Assembly (NCBI GenBank): GCA_025352565.1
Contig: JANXTF010000009.1
Location: 1-40,723 of the forward strand
Direction of reading: 5' to 3'
Source: Rhodospirillales bacterium
GTDB lineage: Bacteria; Pseudomonadota; Alphaproteobacteria; Acetobacterales; Acetobacteraceae
DNA length: 40,723 bases
Part shown: in pieces, positions 27,425 through 35,896 of the stretch
How the letters are laid out: each line of letters opens with the position of its first letter
Numbering within the stretch: the first letter of the stretch is position 1
Position numbers and translations under genes: made by a program
Notes under the pieces: generated by a model
Seen by the model: the letters and a program-made list of their open reading frames with translations, nothing else
Database searches by the model: none
Told to the model about the DNA's origin: nothing

Positions 27425-29244
27425 GCGGACGTGGCGACCGTCTTCAGCACCGCCGCGCCGTAGCGTCCGAGTTTCGACGTCCCCACGCCCTTGATCTGGC
27501 CCAGTTCGTCGGCCGAATGCGGGCGCACGGCCGCGATGTCGCGGAGCACGCTGTCGTGGAAGATAACATAGGGGGGCACGCGCTGGCTCTTCGCTTCATC
27601 CGCGCGCCAGGCCCGCAAGGTCTCGAACAGGTCGCCATCGGCGGCAGGGGCCGGCGCCCGGAGGGCACGCGCCTCCGCGCGCGCGCGGACCGGCGGCGCG
27701 TCCTGGCGCAGCTTGACCGCGATCTCGCCCCGCAGGATCGGACGGGCCTTCTCCGTCACCAGCGACAGGGTCGCGAACTCGCCCATGTCCACCGACAGCA
27801 CGCCCGAAGCGATCAACTGGCGGATCACCCCGCGCCAGAACGCCGGGGCATGCGCTTTCCCGGTGCCGAAGGTGGGCAGCGCCTCGTGGCCCCAGCGCTT
27901 CACCGCGTCGGTCAACTCGCCGCGCAAGACAGCGATCACATGGAGCGCGCCGAAGCGCTGGCCGGTGCGATAGACCGCGGAAAGCACCTTCTGGGCCAGT
28001 TGCAGCCCGTCCACGATGACCGGTGGCGAGAGGCAATTGTCGCAGTGTCCGCAAGGTGCGGGGAGTTCCTCGCCGAAGCAGGCGAGCAAGGCATGGGTGC
28101 GGCACTCGGCGGTCTCGGTGAGCGCGATCATCGCTTCGAGCCGTTGGTTCATCACCCGCTTCTGGGCCGCGGGCGCGGAAGACATTTGCTGGAAATGGCG
28201 CGCGCGGCCGATATCCTCGCCGCCGTAGAGCAGGCGCGTGTCCGCCGGGTCGCCGTCGCGGCCGGCACGGCCGATCTGCTGGTAGTAGGCCTCCGGGCTG
28301 TCCGGCATGTCGAGATGGACCACGAAGCGCACGTCCGGCCGGTCGATGCCCATTCCGAAGGCGATGGTGGCCACCATGACCACGGCCTCGCCGGAGCGGA
28401 ACCGGCGCAGGCCGTCGCGTTTCTGCTCGGGCGGCAGGCCGGCGTGGAACACGATGGACGTGAACCCGCGCGCCTTGAGCGCGGCCGCGACACGCTCGGT
28501 TTTCGCCCGGCTGCCGCAATAGACGATGCCTGCCTGGTCCGCGTGGTCGCGCAGGAAGGCCAGCAGTTGGGCGGTCTCGCCGATCTTGGCTTCGACCGCG
28601 ATGTGCAGGTTGGGCCGATGGAAGCTGGCGGCGAATACCTCGGCGTCGCGCATACCGAGCGCCGCCAGGATGTCGTCACGCGTCCGGTGGTCGGCCGTGG
28701 CGGTGAGCGCCAGCCGCGGCACACCAGGGAACATCTCGGCCAGCTGGTTCAATGCGCGGTATTCCGGCCGGAACTCGTGGCCCCATTGGCTGACGCAATG
28801 CGCCTCGTCCACCGCGACCAGAGCCGTGCGCTGGCGCCGCAGTCGCTCGGTGGTGCCAGGGCTGAGGAGTCGTTCAGGCGAGACGTAGAGGAGGTCCAGT
28901 TCGCCCGCATCGAGCAGGCGGCCGACGCGGCGATGCTCCTCGGGTTCCAGCTCGGAATGCAGCGCGCCGGCCGCGATGCCGAGTTGGCGGAGGGCCGCGA
29001 CCTGGTCGTCCATCAGCGCGATCAAGGGCGAAATGACGATGCCGGTGCCCGGACGGCACAAGGCGGGAACCTGATAACACAGGCTCTTGCCGCCGCCGGT
29101 CGGCATCAGCACCAGCGCGTCGCCGCCGCCCACGACATGGGAGACGGCGGCGGATTGGAGCGGGCGGAAGGCCGGAAAGCCGAACACGCGGTGCAATACG
29201 TCGTCCGGGTCGGCGCCGATTGCGAACAGGCTCCCGTCAGGCAA
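27421..29244 (-). CDS. recQ: ATP-dependent DNA helicase RecQ
   Basis: RecQ unwinds DNA 3' to 5' in recombination and fork repair. The 607-residue protein has the full set: LMPTGGGKSLCYQVPAL (Lys53), VDEAHCVSQWGHEFRPEY, ALTATA, GIVYCGSRAKTERVA, IAFGMGIDRPDVRFVVHLDMP and QQIGRAGRDGD. A zinc domain follows (CRTHALLACFGEELPAPCGHCDNC), then RQC and a C-terminal HRDC domain. The start is taken as TTG at 29244, which has no clear ribosome binding site. The stop overlaps that of the ABC exporter on the other strand. Confidence 0.96.
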   Translation of the reverse strand: MPDGSLFAIGADPDDVLHRVFGFPAFRPLQSAAVSHVVGGGDALVLMPTGGGKSLCYQVPALCRPGTGIVISPLIALMDDQVAALRQLGIAAGALHSELEPEEHRRVGRLLDAGELDLLYVSPERLLSPGTTERLRRQRTALVAVDEAHCVSQWGHEFRPEYRALNQLAEMFPGVPRLALTATADHRTRDDILAALGMRDAEVFAASFHRPNLHIAVEAKIGETAQLLAFLRDHADQAGIVYCGSRAKTERVAAALKARGFTSIVFHAGLPPEQKRDGLRRFRSGEAVVMVATIAFGMGIDRPDVRFVVHLDMPDSPEAYYQQIGRAGRDGDPADTRLLYGGEDIGRARHFQQMSSAPAAQKRVMNQRLEAMIALTETAECRTHALLACFGEELPAPCGHCDNCLSPPVIVDGLQLAQKVLSAVYRTGQRFGALHVIAVLRGELTDAVKRWGHEALPTFGTGKAHAPAFWRGVIRQLIASGVLSVDMGEFATLSLVTEKARPILRGEIAVKLRQDAPPVRARAEARALRAPAPAADGDLFETLRAWRADEAKSQRVPPYVIFHDSVLRDIAAVRPHSADELGQIKGVGTSKLGRYGAAVLKTVATSA

Positions 29245-29258
29245 GCGGCTGGACCCGA

Positions 29259-29654
29259 TCAGCGCGTGAGGACGCTGATCTCCACGCGGCGGCTTTCGAG
29301 CGAGGTGAAGGCGAATGGCGTGCCGCCCATCGCCTCGCGGTGGATTCGGCTGGCGGCCACTCCATTGGCCACCAACTCGTCAGCCACGACCTGCGAGCGG
29401 GTGCGGGAGATGTCGATATTGGCCTGCTTGGAGCCCTCCGGATCCGCGAAGCCGACCACCGCCACGTCGGCGGTGGGATGGGACTGCGCATACACGGCGG
29501 CGGTCTTGACGACCTGCTTGCCCGGCTCGTCCAGCCGCGCGGACAATTCCTGGAAATACAACGGGTAGCGCAGAGGCTGTCCTGACGAGGTAAGGGCCGC
29601 GGGCATGCAGCCCGCGAGGGCGAGCAGCGATCCGAGAACGATTTGACGGCGCAT
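29259..29654 (-). CDS. OmpA-family lipoprotein
   Basis: The protein has 131 residues from the ATG at 29654, chosen because CAGGAG lies about nine bases upstream and the signal peptide RRQIVLGSLLALAGC starts there. The lipobox L-A-G-C gives an outer-membrane lipoprotein. The OmpA-like peptidoglycan-binding domain has YFQELSARLDEPGKQVV, VVGFADPEGSKQANIDISRTRSQVVADELVANGV and RRVEISV, with the DAP-binding Asp and Arg in the usual places. It is expected to anchor the outer membrane to peptidoglycan. It lies 14 bases upstream of recQ. Confidence 0.9.
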   Translation of the reverse strand: MRRQIVLGSLLALAGCMPAALTSSGQPLRYPLYFQELSARLDEPGKQVVKTAAVYAQSHPTADVAVVGFADPEGSKQANIDISRTRSQVVADELVANGVAASRIHREAMGGTPFAFTSLESRRVEISVLTR

Positions 29655-29703
29655 GCGCGCGACTCCTGAAAACGACATCCTGGGGCGGTCTTTGAGACGT
29701 GTG

Positions 29704-29733
29704 GCGATACAGGCGCGTGGGCGCCAGCGTCAA
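29704..29733 (-). promoter_or_regulatory. Candidate promoter for the OmpA-like lipoprotein gene
   Basis: On the minus strand TTGACG (29733-29728) is followed after 18 bases by TATCGC (29709-29704), leaving a leader of about 45 bases before the ATG at 29654. Both hexamers match the consensus well for this genome type. Confidence 0.5.
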
Positions 29734-29816
29734 TTGAATCCTCATGCCCGGTTGCGCTATTGCCCACCCATAGCCGATGACGGGGCGTTTCGAGACATGC
29801 TGAAGGCCAACGGAAA

Positions 29817-30248
29817 TTGAGCCGGGAATATCCCCCTCGCCCCATCGTCGGCATCGGCGTCGCTGTGTTGCGGCCCGGTTCGGTGCTGCTCGTGCGGCGT
29901 GGCAAGCCGCCCAACGAAGGTGCCTGGAGCCTGCCGGGCGGCGCCCAGGAACTGGGCGAGACCGCCGAGGATGCCGCGCGGCGCGAGTTGATGGAGGAAG
30001 CGGGCCTGGCCGTCGGGCCGCTGCTGCTTGCCGCCAACGTGGACAGCATCCATCGCGACCCGGATGGCCGGGTGCGGTACCACTACACGATCATCGACTT
30101 CGCGGCGCGCTGGATGTCAGGAACCCCCCGGCCCGGCAGCGACGTCACGGATGCGGTTTGGGCCGACCACGACCGTGTCGCCGAATTTCATCTATGGGAG
30201 GAGGCGCACCGGGTGATCGGGATCGCCCGCTTCCTGCTCGACCTCTGA
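29817..30248 (+). CDS. NUDIX hydrolase
   Basis: The protein has 143 residues from a TTG at 29817. The Nudix box is complete: GGAQELGETAEDAARRELMEEAGL (G-x5-E-x7-REUxEExGU). The N-terminal VGIGVAVLRPGSVLLVRRGKPPNEGAWSLPGG is typical of the ADP-ribose or general dinucleotide group. Substrate is not readable from sequence. The start has only a weak ribosome binding site and could be a few codons off. The gene is divergent from the OmpA-like gene and convergent with the small membrane-protein gene. Confidence 0.9.
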   Translation: MSREYPPRPIVGIGVAVLRPGSVLLVRRGKPPNEGAWSLPGGAQELGETAEDAARRELMEEAGLAVGPLLLAANVDSIHRDPDGRVRYHYTIIDFAARWMSGTPRPGSDVTDAVWADHDRVAEFHLWEEAHRVIGIARFLLDL

Positions 30249-30250
30249 TT

Positions 30251-30577
30251 TCAGCTCCGCCGCCGCCGAGACCTGGGCGCTTGCCGCTGTGAACGCAAAC
30301 TGAGCGCCACGCCCGCCGCCACGACGCCGAACGCCATTGGCCCAAGCCACGCCGGGCGGACCAGAACCGGCGTCAGCAGCCGGCTCCACACCCAGCCCGG
30401 CAACCGATCATGCGCGAAGGCCTGTACCGTCACCAGCGCCCGGTCATGAAACATCGTCAACAGTTCGGCCAGGCTCATCGCGGCCGGGAACAGGAGCGCC
30501 AGCGAGAAGGCCACGACCATGAAGGCCGCGGCGATCACGGTCACGACCCGAACCGCGATGGCCCGGCGCGGCGTCAC
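30251..30577 (-). CDS. Small two-segment membrane protein coupled to msrP
   Basis: The 108-residue protein starts at an ATG overlapping the msrP stop (ATGA). It has two hydrophobic segments ([20 protein letters not shown] near 11-30 and a second near 75-92: [18 protein letters not shown]), and the C-terminus is strongly basic ([12 protein letters not shown]). I do not recognise a family. It is not MsrQ, which has about six membrane helices and heme ligands. Coupling to msrP suggests a membrane partner, but that is inference from position. Confidence 0.7.
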   Translation of the reverse strand: MTPRRAIAVRVVTVIAAAFMVVAFSLALLFPAAMSLAELLTMFHDRALVTVQAFAHDRLPGWVWSRLLTPVLVRPAWLGPMAFGVVAAGVALSLRSQRQAPRSRRRRS

Positions 30578-31560
30578 ACGAACAGCTTTTCGGATTTCTT
30601 GTCGTCATACATCGACGCCACGAACTCCCCGTAGCCGTTCCATATCTTCGTCGGCACGACCTCTTGGGACCCAAGCACCGATTCGGTTGCCTGACTCCAG
30701 CGTGGATGCGCCACAGCGGGGTTCACGTTGGCCCAGAACCCGTATTCGTCGGACGCCAGCTTCTCCCAGAACGACACCGGGCGCTTGTCGGTGAAATGAA
30801 CCTCCACAATCGCCTTGACCTGCTTGAAGCCGTATTTCCAAGGGGTTGTAAGGCGGATCGGCGCGCCGTTCTGCGGCGGCGCGGTCTTGCCGTACATGCC
30901 GACCGTCAGAAACGACAGCTCGTTCATCGCCTCCTGTATCGTCAGGCCATCGACATACGGCCAAGGGTAGTACGACTTGCGCAGGCCCGGCATGTTCTTC
31001 TGATCGGCGATGGTTGTGAACACGACATACTTGGCCGAGCCCAGCGGCTCCGCCACGCGCACGAGGTCGGCCAGCGGAAAGCCGGTCCATGGCACCGTCA
31101 TCGCCCAGCGCTCGACGCAGCGGTGGCGATAGACGCGTTCTTCGAGGCTTACCTTTTTAAGCAGCTCTTCGAGCCCGATGGTGCGTGGCTCCTTGACCAT
31201 GCCGGTGACCTTGATCGACCAGGGATCGAGCGGCAGCGCCTGGGCTTCCTTGTACAGCGTCTTGCCGTCGCTGAACTCGTAGTAGTTGTTGTAGGTGGTG
31301 GCATCGTGCTCGGGCGTGATCGGCCGCCCGCCATCGTAGCGGGCGTTGCGGGTGGCCGCGAGCGGCTTCAGCTCCTTCGGAGGTGCCGCCGGCGTGCCGC
31401 CGCCGAACAAACTGAACTGCGCGTGCGCCGCACCCGGCAGCAATGCCAGTCCGGCGCCGGCCAGCAGCATCCGCCGCGTCGGCCGCTCGCCCCGTGCGAT
31501 GTGCTCCGGCGTCACGAGACGCTCCGGGATCTCCCAGCCACGCCGTTGATGGATGAACAT
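30574..31560 (-). CDS. msrP: Protein-methionine-sulfoxide reductase catalytic subunit MsrP
   Basis: MsrP is a periplasmic molybdopterin enzyme that repairs oxidised methionines. From the ATG at 31560 the protein has 328 residues, with a twin-arginine signal ([20 protein letters not shown], residues 28-47). The sulfite-oxidase-type fold carries the Mo-ligand Cys148 in [11 protein letters not shown]. The upstream frame is open but overlaps the divergent gene. No msrQ follows; a 108-residue membrane protein is coupled to it instead. It is divergent from the cysteine desulfhydrase-like gene. Confidence 0.93.
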   Translation of the reverse strand: MFIHQRRGWEIPERLVTPEHIARGERPTRRMLLAGAGLALLPGAAHAQFSLFGGGTPAAPPKELKPLAATRNARYDGGRPITPEHDATTYNNYYEFSDGKTLYKEAQALPLDPWSIKVTGMVKEPRTIGLEELLKKVSLEERVYRHRCVERWAMTVPWTGFPLADLVRVAEPLGSAKYVVFTTIADQKNMPGLRKSYYPWPYVDGLTIQEAMNELSFLTVGMYGKTAPPQNGAPIRLTTPWKYGFKQVKAIVEVHFTDKRPVSFWEKLASDEYGFWANVNPAVAHPRWSQATESVLGSQEVVPTKIWNGYGEFVASMYDDKKSEKLFV

Positions 31561-31709
31561 GAGCCTGCCCTTTCCCGAAAACAGTCCTACTTCAACGTTC
31601 GGACTTGGCGCGCGGATGTTACCCACACACTTTGGTCGGAGTTGGGCTTCCCGGCAACGGCCGCTGAAGCGGTCTCGGGATTGATCTGGCGCGCGCAGGG
31701 TGAAACAAG

Positions 31710-31721
31710 GGTGGCGCCACC
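31710..31721. promoter_or_regulatory. 12-bp perfect palindrome upstream of the desulfhydrase-like gene
   Basis: GGTGGCGCCACC is a perfect 12-base palindrome ending 19 bases before the ATG at 31741. It lies in the 180-base divergent spacer between msrP and the desulfhydrase-like gene. It could be an operator for a dimeric regulator, or form a small hairpin in the leader. No regulator gene is adjacent. Confidence 0.35.
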
Positions 31722-31740
31722 GGCCACAAGGAATTGTCTG

Positions 31741-32748
31741 ATGCACCTCGCCCGTTTTCCTCGCGTGAAATTGTGTCATGCGCCCACGGCGCTGGAGCAC
31801 ATGCCGAATCTCACCAGGTTGCTCGGTGGCCCGCAGCTCTGGATCAAGCGCGACGACTGCACCGGAATCGCCACCGGCGGCAACAAGGTCCGCAAGCTGG
31901 AATACCTGATGGGCGAGGCGGTCGAACTCGGCGTCACGCACGTCGTGACGCAGGGGGCGGTGCAGTCCAACCACGTGCGCCAAACCGCCGCCGTCGCCGC
32001 CAAGATGGGGCTGCGCTGCACGGCATTGCTGGAACACCGCATCGCCACCAACGACCCCGACTACCTGTACGGCGGCAACGTGCTGCTCGACCACCTGATG
32101 GGGATCAACATCGAGTACCGCCCCGGCGGCACCGACATGCAGGCGGAGATCGAGGCCGTGGGCGAAAAGCTGAGGTCGCAAGGCGAGACCCCCTACGTCA
32201 TCCCCGGCGGCGGCTCAAACGCGGTGGGGGCGCTGGGTTACGCCCATGTGGCGCTCGAACTGATGGCTCAGGCCAACGAGATGGGACTGCGGATCGACCG
32301 CCTCGTCCACGCGACCGGCAGCGCGGGCACCCAGGCCGGGCTGGTGGCAGGGTTCGAGGCGCTGAACGCGGGCATCCGGGTGCTGGGCATCGGGGTGCGC
32401 AACCCGCGCGACAAGCAGGAAGCCAACGTCCACAAGCTGGCCGAGGCAGTGGCCGCGAAGATCGGCCTCACGGGCGGCATCCGGCGAGAGGCCGTCGAAT
32501 GCAACTGCGACTATGTGGGCGAAGGCTACGGCATCCCCACCGAAGGCATGGCCGAGGCGGTGATGCTGCTGGCCCGCCATGAGGGCATTTTCCTCGACCC
32601 GGTGTATTCGGGCAAAGGCATGGCCGGGTTGATCGACCTGATCCGCAAGGGCGCTTTCGGCCGGGACGAGAACGTCGTGTTCGTCCATACCGGCGGGCAG
32701 GTTGGGCTGTTCGGCTATTCGGATTATCTGAACAGGGCGGCAGCTTAA
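31741..32748 (+). CDS. D-cysteine desulfhydrase / L-cysteate sulfo-lyase family enzyme
   Basis: The 335-residue PLP enzyme starts MHLARFP at the ATG at 31741 after AAGGAAT. The family blocks are [28 protein letters not shown] and [12 protein letters not shown] with the PLP lysine Lys49, [33 protein letters not shown] and [11 protein letters not shown]. This group contains D-cysteine desulfhydrases, ACC deaminases and L-cysteate sulfo-lyase (CuyA). The N-terminus is close to the CuyA type, but substrate cannot be decided here. Divergent msrP makes sulfur metabolism a plausible context. Confidence 0.88.
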   Translation: MHLARFPRVKLCHAPTALEHMPNLTRLLGGPQLWIKRDDCTGIATGGNKVRKLEYLMGEAVELGVTHVVTQGAVQSNHVRQTAAVAAKMGLRCTALLEHRIATNDPDYLYGGNVLLDHLMGINIEYRPGGTDMQAEIEAVGEKLRSQGETPYVIPGGGSNAVGALGYAHVALELMAQANEMGLRIDRLVHATGSAGTQAGLVAGFEALNAGIRVLGIGVRNPRDKQEANVHKLAEAVAAKIGLTGGIRREAVECNCDYVGEGYGIPTEGMAEAVMLLARHEGIFLDPVYSGKGMAGLIDLIRKGAFGRDENVVFVHTGGQVGLFGYSDYLNRAAA

Positions 32749-32794
32749 GCCCCGCTCCGAGGGTCCGAGGCGGCTCTGCCTTTCTGGCTGGCAC

Positions 32795-33850
32795 TCAAAC
32801 CGCCTCGGCGATCGCCCTCCCCATCTCCTGTGTGCTCGCCGTGCCGCCGATGTCGCGGGTACGGGGCCCATCGCGGAGCACCGTCTCGATCGCGCGCACC
32901 ACCGCGTCGCCCGCGTCCTTGTGGCCGAGATGCTCCAGCATCATGGCCCCGGACCATATTTGGCCGATCGGGTTGGCGATGTTCCGGCCGGCGATATCGG
33001 GTGCCGAGCCATGCACCGGCTCGAACATGGACGGGTATTCGCGCTCGGGGTTGAGGTTGGCCGACGGGGCGATGGCGATCGTCCCGGTGCAGGCGGGGCC
33101 GAGGTCCGACAGGATGTCGCCGAACAGGTTGGAGCCGACCACCACGTCGAAGCGGTCCGGGAAGCGCACGAAATGGGCCGCCAGGATGTCGATGTGGTAC
33201 TGGTCGGCGCGGATGTCGGGATACTTGGCACCCATCAGCGCGAACCGCTCGTCCCAGTACGGCATCGAGATCGAGATGCCGTTGGATTTGGTGGCCGACG
33301 TCACGTGCTTCTTGGCCCGCGTGGCGGCAAGTTCGAAGGCGTAGCGCAGGATACGATCCACGCCTCGCCGCGTGAACACCGAGGTTTGCAGCACGAATTC
33401 CTGGTCGGTGCCCTCGAAGCTGCGACCGCCGAGGGAGGAGTACTCGCCCTCGTTGTTCTCGCGCACCACCACGAAGTCGATATCGCCCGTCTCGCGGCCG
33501 CGCAGCGGCGACTCGATGCCGGGCATCAGGCGGATCGGGCGGATGTTGGCGTATTGCTGGAAGCCACGCCTGAGCGCGATGAGCAGACCCCACAGCGAGA
33601 CATGGTCGGGCACCGTCGGGAAGCCGACCGCACCGAGGAAGATCGCGTCGTGGCCGCGGATCTGCGCCAGGCCATCCTCGGGCATCATGCGGCCGTGCTT
33701 GAGGTAGTATTCGCAACCCCAGGGCAACTCGTCCCAATCGAACGCGATGTTGAATCTGCGGGCCGCCGCCTCCAGCACGCGGATGCCCTCGGGCACCACT
33801 TCGGTCCCAATGCCGTCACCGGCGATCATGGCGATCTTGTAGGTTTTCAT
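32795..33850 (-). CDS. Tartrate/D-malate dehydrogenase family enzyme
   Basis: The protein has 351 residues from the ATG at 33850. It belongs to the isopropylmalate/isocitrate dehydrogenase superfamily: KIAMIAGDGIGTEVVPEG, RENNEGEYSSLGGR, TSATKSNGISISMPYWDE, GSNLFGDILSDLGPA and EPVHGSAPDIAGRNIANPIG are the substrate, metal and NAD motifs. The RENNEGEYS loop places it with tartrate dehydrogenase/decarboxylase and D-malate dehydrogenase (DmlA) and not LeuB. It follows the ELM1 gene by 19 bases. The exact substrate is uncertain. Confidence 0.9.
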   Translation of the reverse strand: MKTYKIAMIAGDGIGTEVVPEGIRVLEAAARRFNIAFDWDELPWGCEYYLKHGRMMPEDGLAQIRGHDAIFLGAVGFPTVPDHVSLWGLLIALRRGFQQYANIRPIRLMPGIESPLRGRETGDIDFVVVRENNEGEYSSLGGRSFEGTDQEFVLQTSVFTRRGVDRILRYAFELAATRAKKHVTSATKSNGISISMPYWDERFALMGAKYPDIRADQYHIDILAAHFVRFPDRFDVVVGSNLFGDILSDLGPACTGTIAIAPSANLNPEREYPSMFEPVHGSAPDIAGRNIANPIGQIWSGAMMLEHLGHKDAGDAVVRAIETVLRDGPRTRDIGGTASTQEMGRAIAEAV

Positions 33851-33869
33851 GCGTTTTCTCCTACACGCG

Positions 33870-34928
33870 TCAGTCCGTGCCCGACAACTCAAGGGGAAAC
33901 CTGCGCATGATCTCGTGGGCCACACGCCCCGCCTCGTCGAGCGTCATGCGGGGCCAGGGGGAGACATCGTCGTCCAGCATCCGGATCTGTCCCCGCGCCT
34001 CCATGGCGGCGAGAAAGCGGCGGTGGCGGGTCCCGGCCAATCGCGGAAGGGCGGCGAACACCGGGGCCGAGCTTGCGCAGGCCTCGCTGAGCATCGACAC
34101 CGAATCGGCCGTGACGACGATCGCGTCGGCCATGGCGAGGAAGCCGCGATAGGGATTTTCGTCCGGCTCCCCCCAGCGGTACAGGAGATGCAGCGCCCGC
34201 CCAAGGCCGGCGGCCAGCGCCTCGGTGGCCTCCGGGCCGGTGCGGCGGCTGGTGGTGGCCAGCACGGCACCGCCGCGCTCCGCCGCCAGGCGCGCCACGT
34301 CGCGGCCCAGCTTGTGAGCGTCGGCCGGGGAAAGCCCACCCCCGACCATCAGCGTCACGCGGGGGTGCGGCAGGTGGCCGAGGCGTTCCTTCCATGTTTC
34401 CGCAGCCTGTTGCAGCGCGTTCGGCGACAGGCGGTGCGGCGCGCCCAGGGTGGTGAACACGTTCCCGCTCGCACGCGGACGGTCGTGCTCGGGGATCACC
34501 AGCATGTCGTAGGCGTCGCCCCGGAACAGCCCGGCCAGGCCGGGACGCATGCAATGCACCAGCCGACAACCGAAGCGCGCCTTCAGCCAGAGCCCGACGG
34601 ACGCCGACCGGCTTCCGGCCGAGATGACCAGGCGCGGCGCCGCGGAGCGGGCGGCGAGCATGGTGGTCTGCATCGCCCAGGGTGTCGCGCTCGTGTCCTC
34701 GGCGCGCGAGGGCACCGACAGGCCGAGCAGCGAGCCGTTTCGGGCCAGGGCCGCCACATGGGCCATCCAGTTCCAGCTCAGCGGGATACGGCGGAAGGGC
34801 ACGCCCAGGCGTTCGGCGATGCCAATGGCCTGCGCCGAGGTGCCGGCGCGCGGATCGTCCAGCACCCAGACGCGCTCCGCCACGCGCGCGGCACGGGGCT
34901 CGCGAAGCTGGCGGGCGGTGTCGGTCAT
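33870..34928 (-). CDS. ELM1/GtrOC1 family putative glycosyltransferase-like protein
   Basis: The 352-residue protein matches the mitochondrial-fission ELM1 family (DUF1022): VWVLDDPRAGTSAQAIGIAERLG, WPA-like PRLVISAGSRSASVGLWLKARFG, HCMRPGL, DMLVIPEHDRP, TLGAPHRLSPNALQQAA, TLMVGGGLSPADAHKLGRDVARLAAERGGAVLATTSRRTGPEAT and ADAIVVTADSVSMLSEACASSAPVF. The last block resembles a UDP-sugar site of GT-B glycosyltransferases. Bacterial function is not firmly known. It is divergent from pyrE and heads the short operon with the dehydrogenase. Confidence 0.85.
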   Translation of the reverse strand: MTDTARQLREPRAARVAERVWVLDDPRAGTSAQAIGIAERLGVPFRRIPLSWNWMAHVAALARNGSLLGLSVPSRAEDTSATPWAMQTTMLAARSAAPRLVISAGSRSASVGLWLKARFGCRLVHCMRPGLAGLFRGDAYDMLVIPEHDRPRASGNVFTTLGAPHRLSPNALQQAAETWKERLGHLPHPRVTLMVGGGLSPADAHKLGRDVARLAAERGGAVLATTSRRTGPEATEALAAGLGRALHLLYRWGEPDENPYRGFLAMADAIVVTADSVSMLSEACASSAPVFAALPRLAGTRHRRFLAAMEARGQIRMLDDDVSPWPRMTLDEAGRVAHEIMRRFPLELSGTD

Positions 34929-35000
34929 CCGCGCCTACCCGCCCATGGACGGCGCGCGGGCCGGCGGCTACGAGATATTTTGCCACGGGGGACCTCACGG

Positions 35001-35726
35001 ATGACGACACCGCACATGACGGACTGGGATCGCGATGCCGCGCTAACCACGGCGCGCATTTTGTTGGAGATCAAGGCCGTCAACTTTCGTCCCGAGGAAG
35101 CCTACACGTTCACGTCCGGCTGGAAGTCGCCGGTTTATATAGACTGCCGCCGCATCATCTTCTTCCCCCGCGCCCGCGCCAAGATCTGCGAACTCGGAGT
35201 TGAGAAGATAGCGCGCCACGTCGGCTATGAAAGCATCGACGTGATCGCCGGCGGCGAGACCGCCGGCATTCCCTTCGCCGCCTGGATCGCCGACCGCATG
35301 GCCGCTCCCATGGCCTATGTCCGCAAAAAACCCAAGGGCTTCGGCCGCAACGCGCTGATCGAGGGCGATGTGCCGGAGGGCAAGAGGACATTGCTGGTGG
35401 AGGATCTGACCACCGACGGGGCTTCCAAGATCCAGTTCGCCCAGGCTTTGCGCGATGCCGGCGCGCTGGTCGATCACGCTTTCGTGGTTTTTTTCTACGG
35501 CGTGTTTCCCGGCAGCTTCGAGAAGCTGAGCAAGATGGGCATTTCATTGCATCATCTGTGTACTTGGTGGGACGTTCTCGAAGCCTGCCGGGAACGGCCG
35601 TATTTCGACGAGGCGGCTTTGGGCGAGGTGCGGCGGTTTCTCGAGAACCCCGTGGCGTGGTCAGCGGCTCATGGCGGTGTGGCCAGCGCCGAGGAAGCGG
35701 CGCAGCGGAAGATCGCGGCGGCCTGA
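35001..35726 (+). CDS. pyrE: Orotate phosphoribosyltransferase
   Basis: PyrE makes OMP from orotate and PRPP in pyrimidine synthesis. The protein has 241 residues from the ATG at 35001, preceded by GGGGGA; ATG 35016 is an alternative. It shows FTSGWKSPVYIDCRRIIFFPRAR, VIAGGETAGIPFAAWIAD, YVRKKPKGFGRNALIEG and the PRPP loop LLVEDLTTDGASK. It is divergent from the ELM1 gene and is followed by a 170-base spacer holding an inverted repeat. Confidence 0.96.
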   Translation: MTTPHMTDWDRDAALTTARILLEIKAVNFRPEEAYTFTSGWKSPVYIDCRRIIFFPRARAKICELGVEKIARHVGYESIDVIAGGETAGIPFAAWIADRMAAPMAYVRKKPKGFGRNALIEGDVPEGKRTLLVEDLTTDGASKIQFAQALRDAGALVDHAFVVFFYGVFPGSFEKLSKMGISLHHLCTWWDVLEACRERPYFDEAALGEVRRFLENPVAWSAAHGGVASAEEAAQRKIAAA

Positions 35727-35731
35727 CTTTG

Positions 35732-35832
35732 CTTCCCCCGTTTGTGGGAGGGCCGGGTACCGGGAGCGTGGCATAAGGGCGGATCGTCGGCTGGCCCATC
35801 CCGCACCCGGCTTTCCCCACACGGAGGAGGGG
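35732..35832. repeat. Imperfect long inverted repeat between pyrE and the class III aminotransferase
   Basis: The arms at about 35732-35758 and 35805-35832 are imperfect complements: CTTCCCCCGTTTGTGGGAGG then GCCGGGT, against ACCCGG then CTTTCCCCACACGGAGGAGG. They enclose about 45 bases. This C-rich, G-rich architecture resembles dispersed intergenic palindromes of alphaproteobacteria. It may act as a pyrE terminator. A separate 10-bp palindrome, CTAGGCCTAG, lies at 35850-35859, 37 bases before the next ATG. Confidence 0.5.
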
Positions 35833-35896
35833 TTACCTTCCACCCGCCTCTAGGCCTAGAGTCGCCGCATCAGGCATTCAGCCCAGCGAGGCCCCC

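Noticed and set aside
31561-32181. N-terminal extension of msrP upstream of 31560
   Set aside because: The frame is open but overlaps the divergent desulfhydrase-like gene, and the twin-arginine signal fixes the start near 31560.
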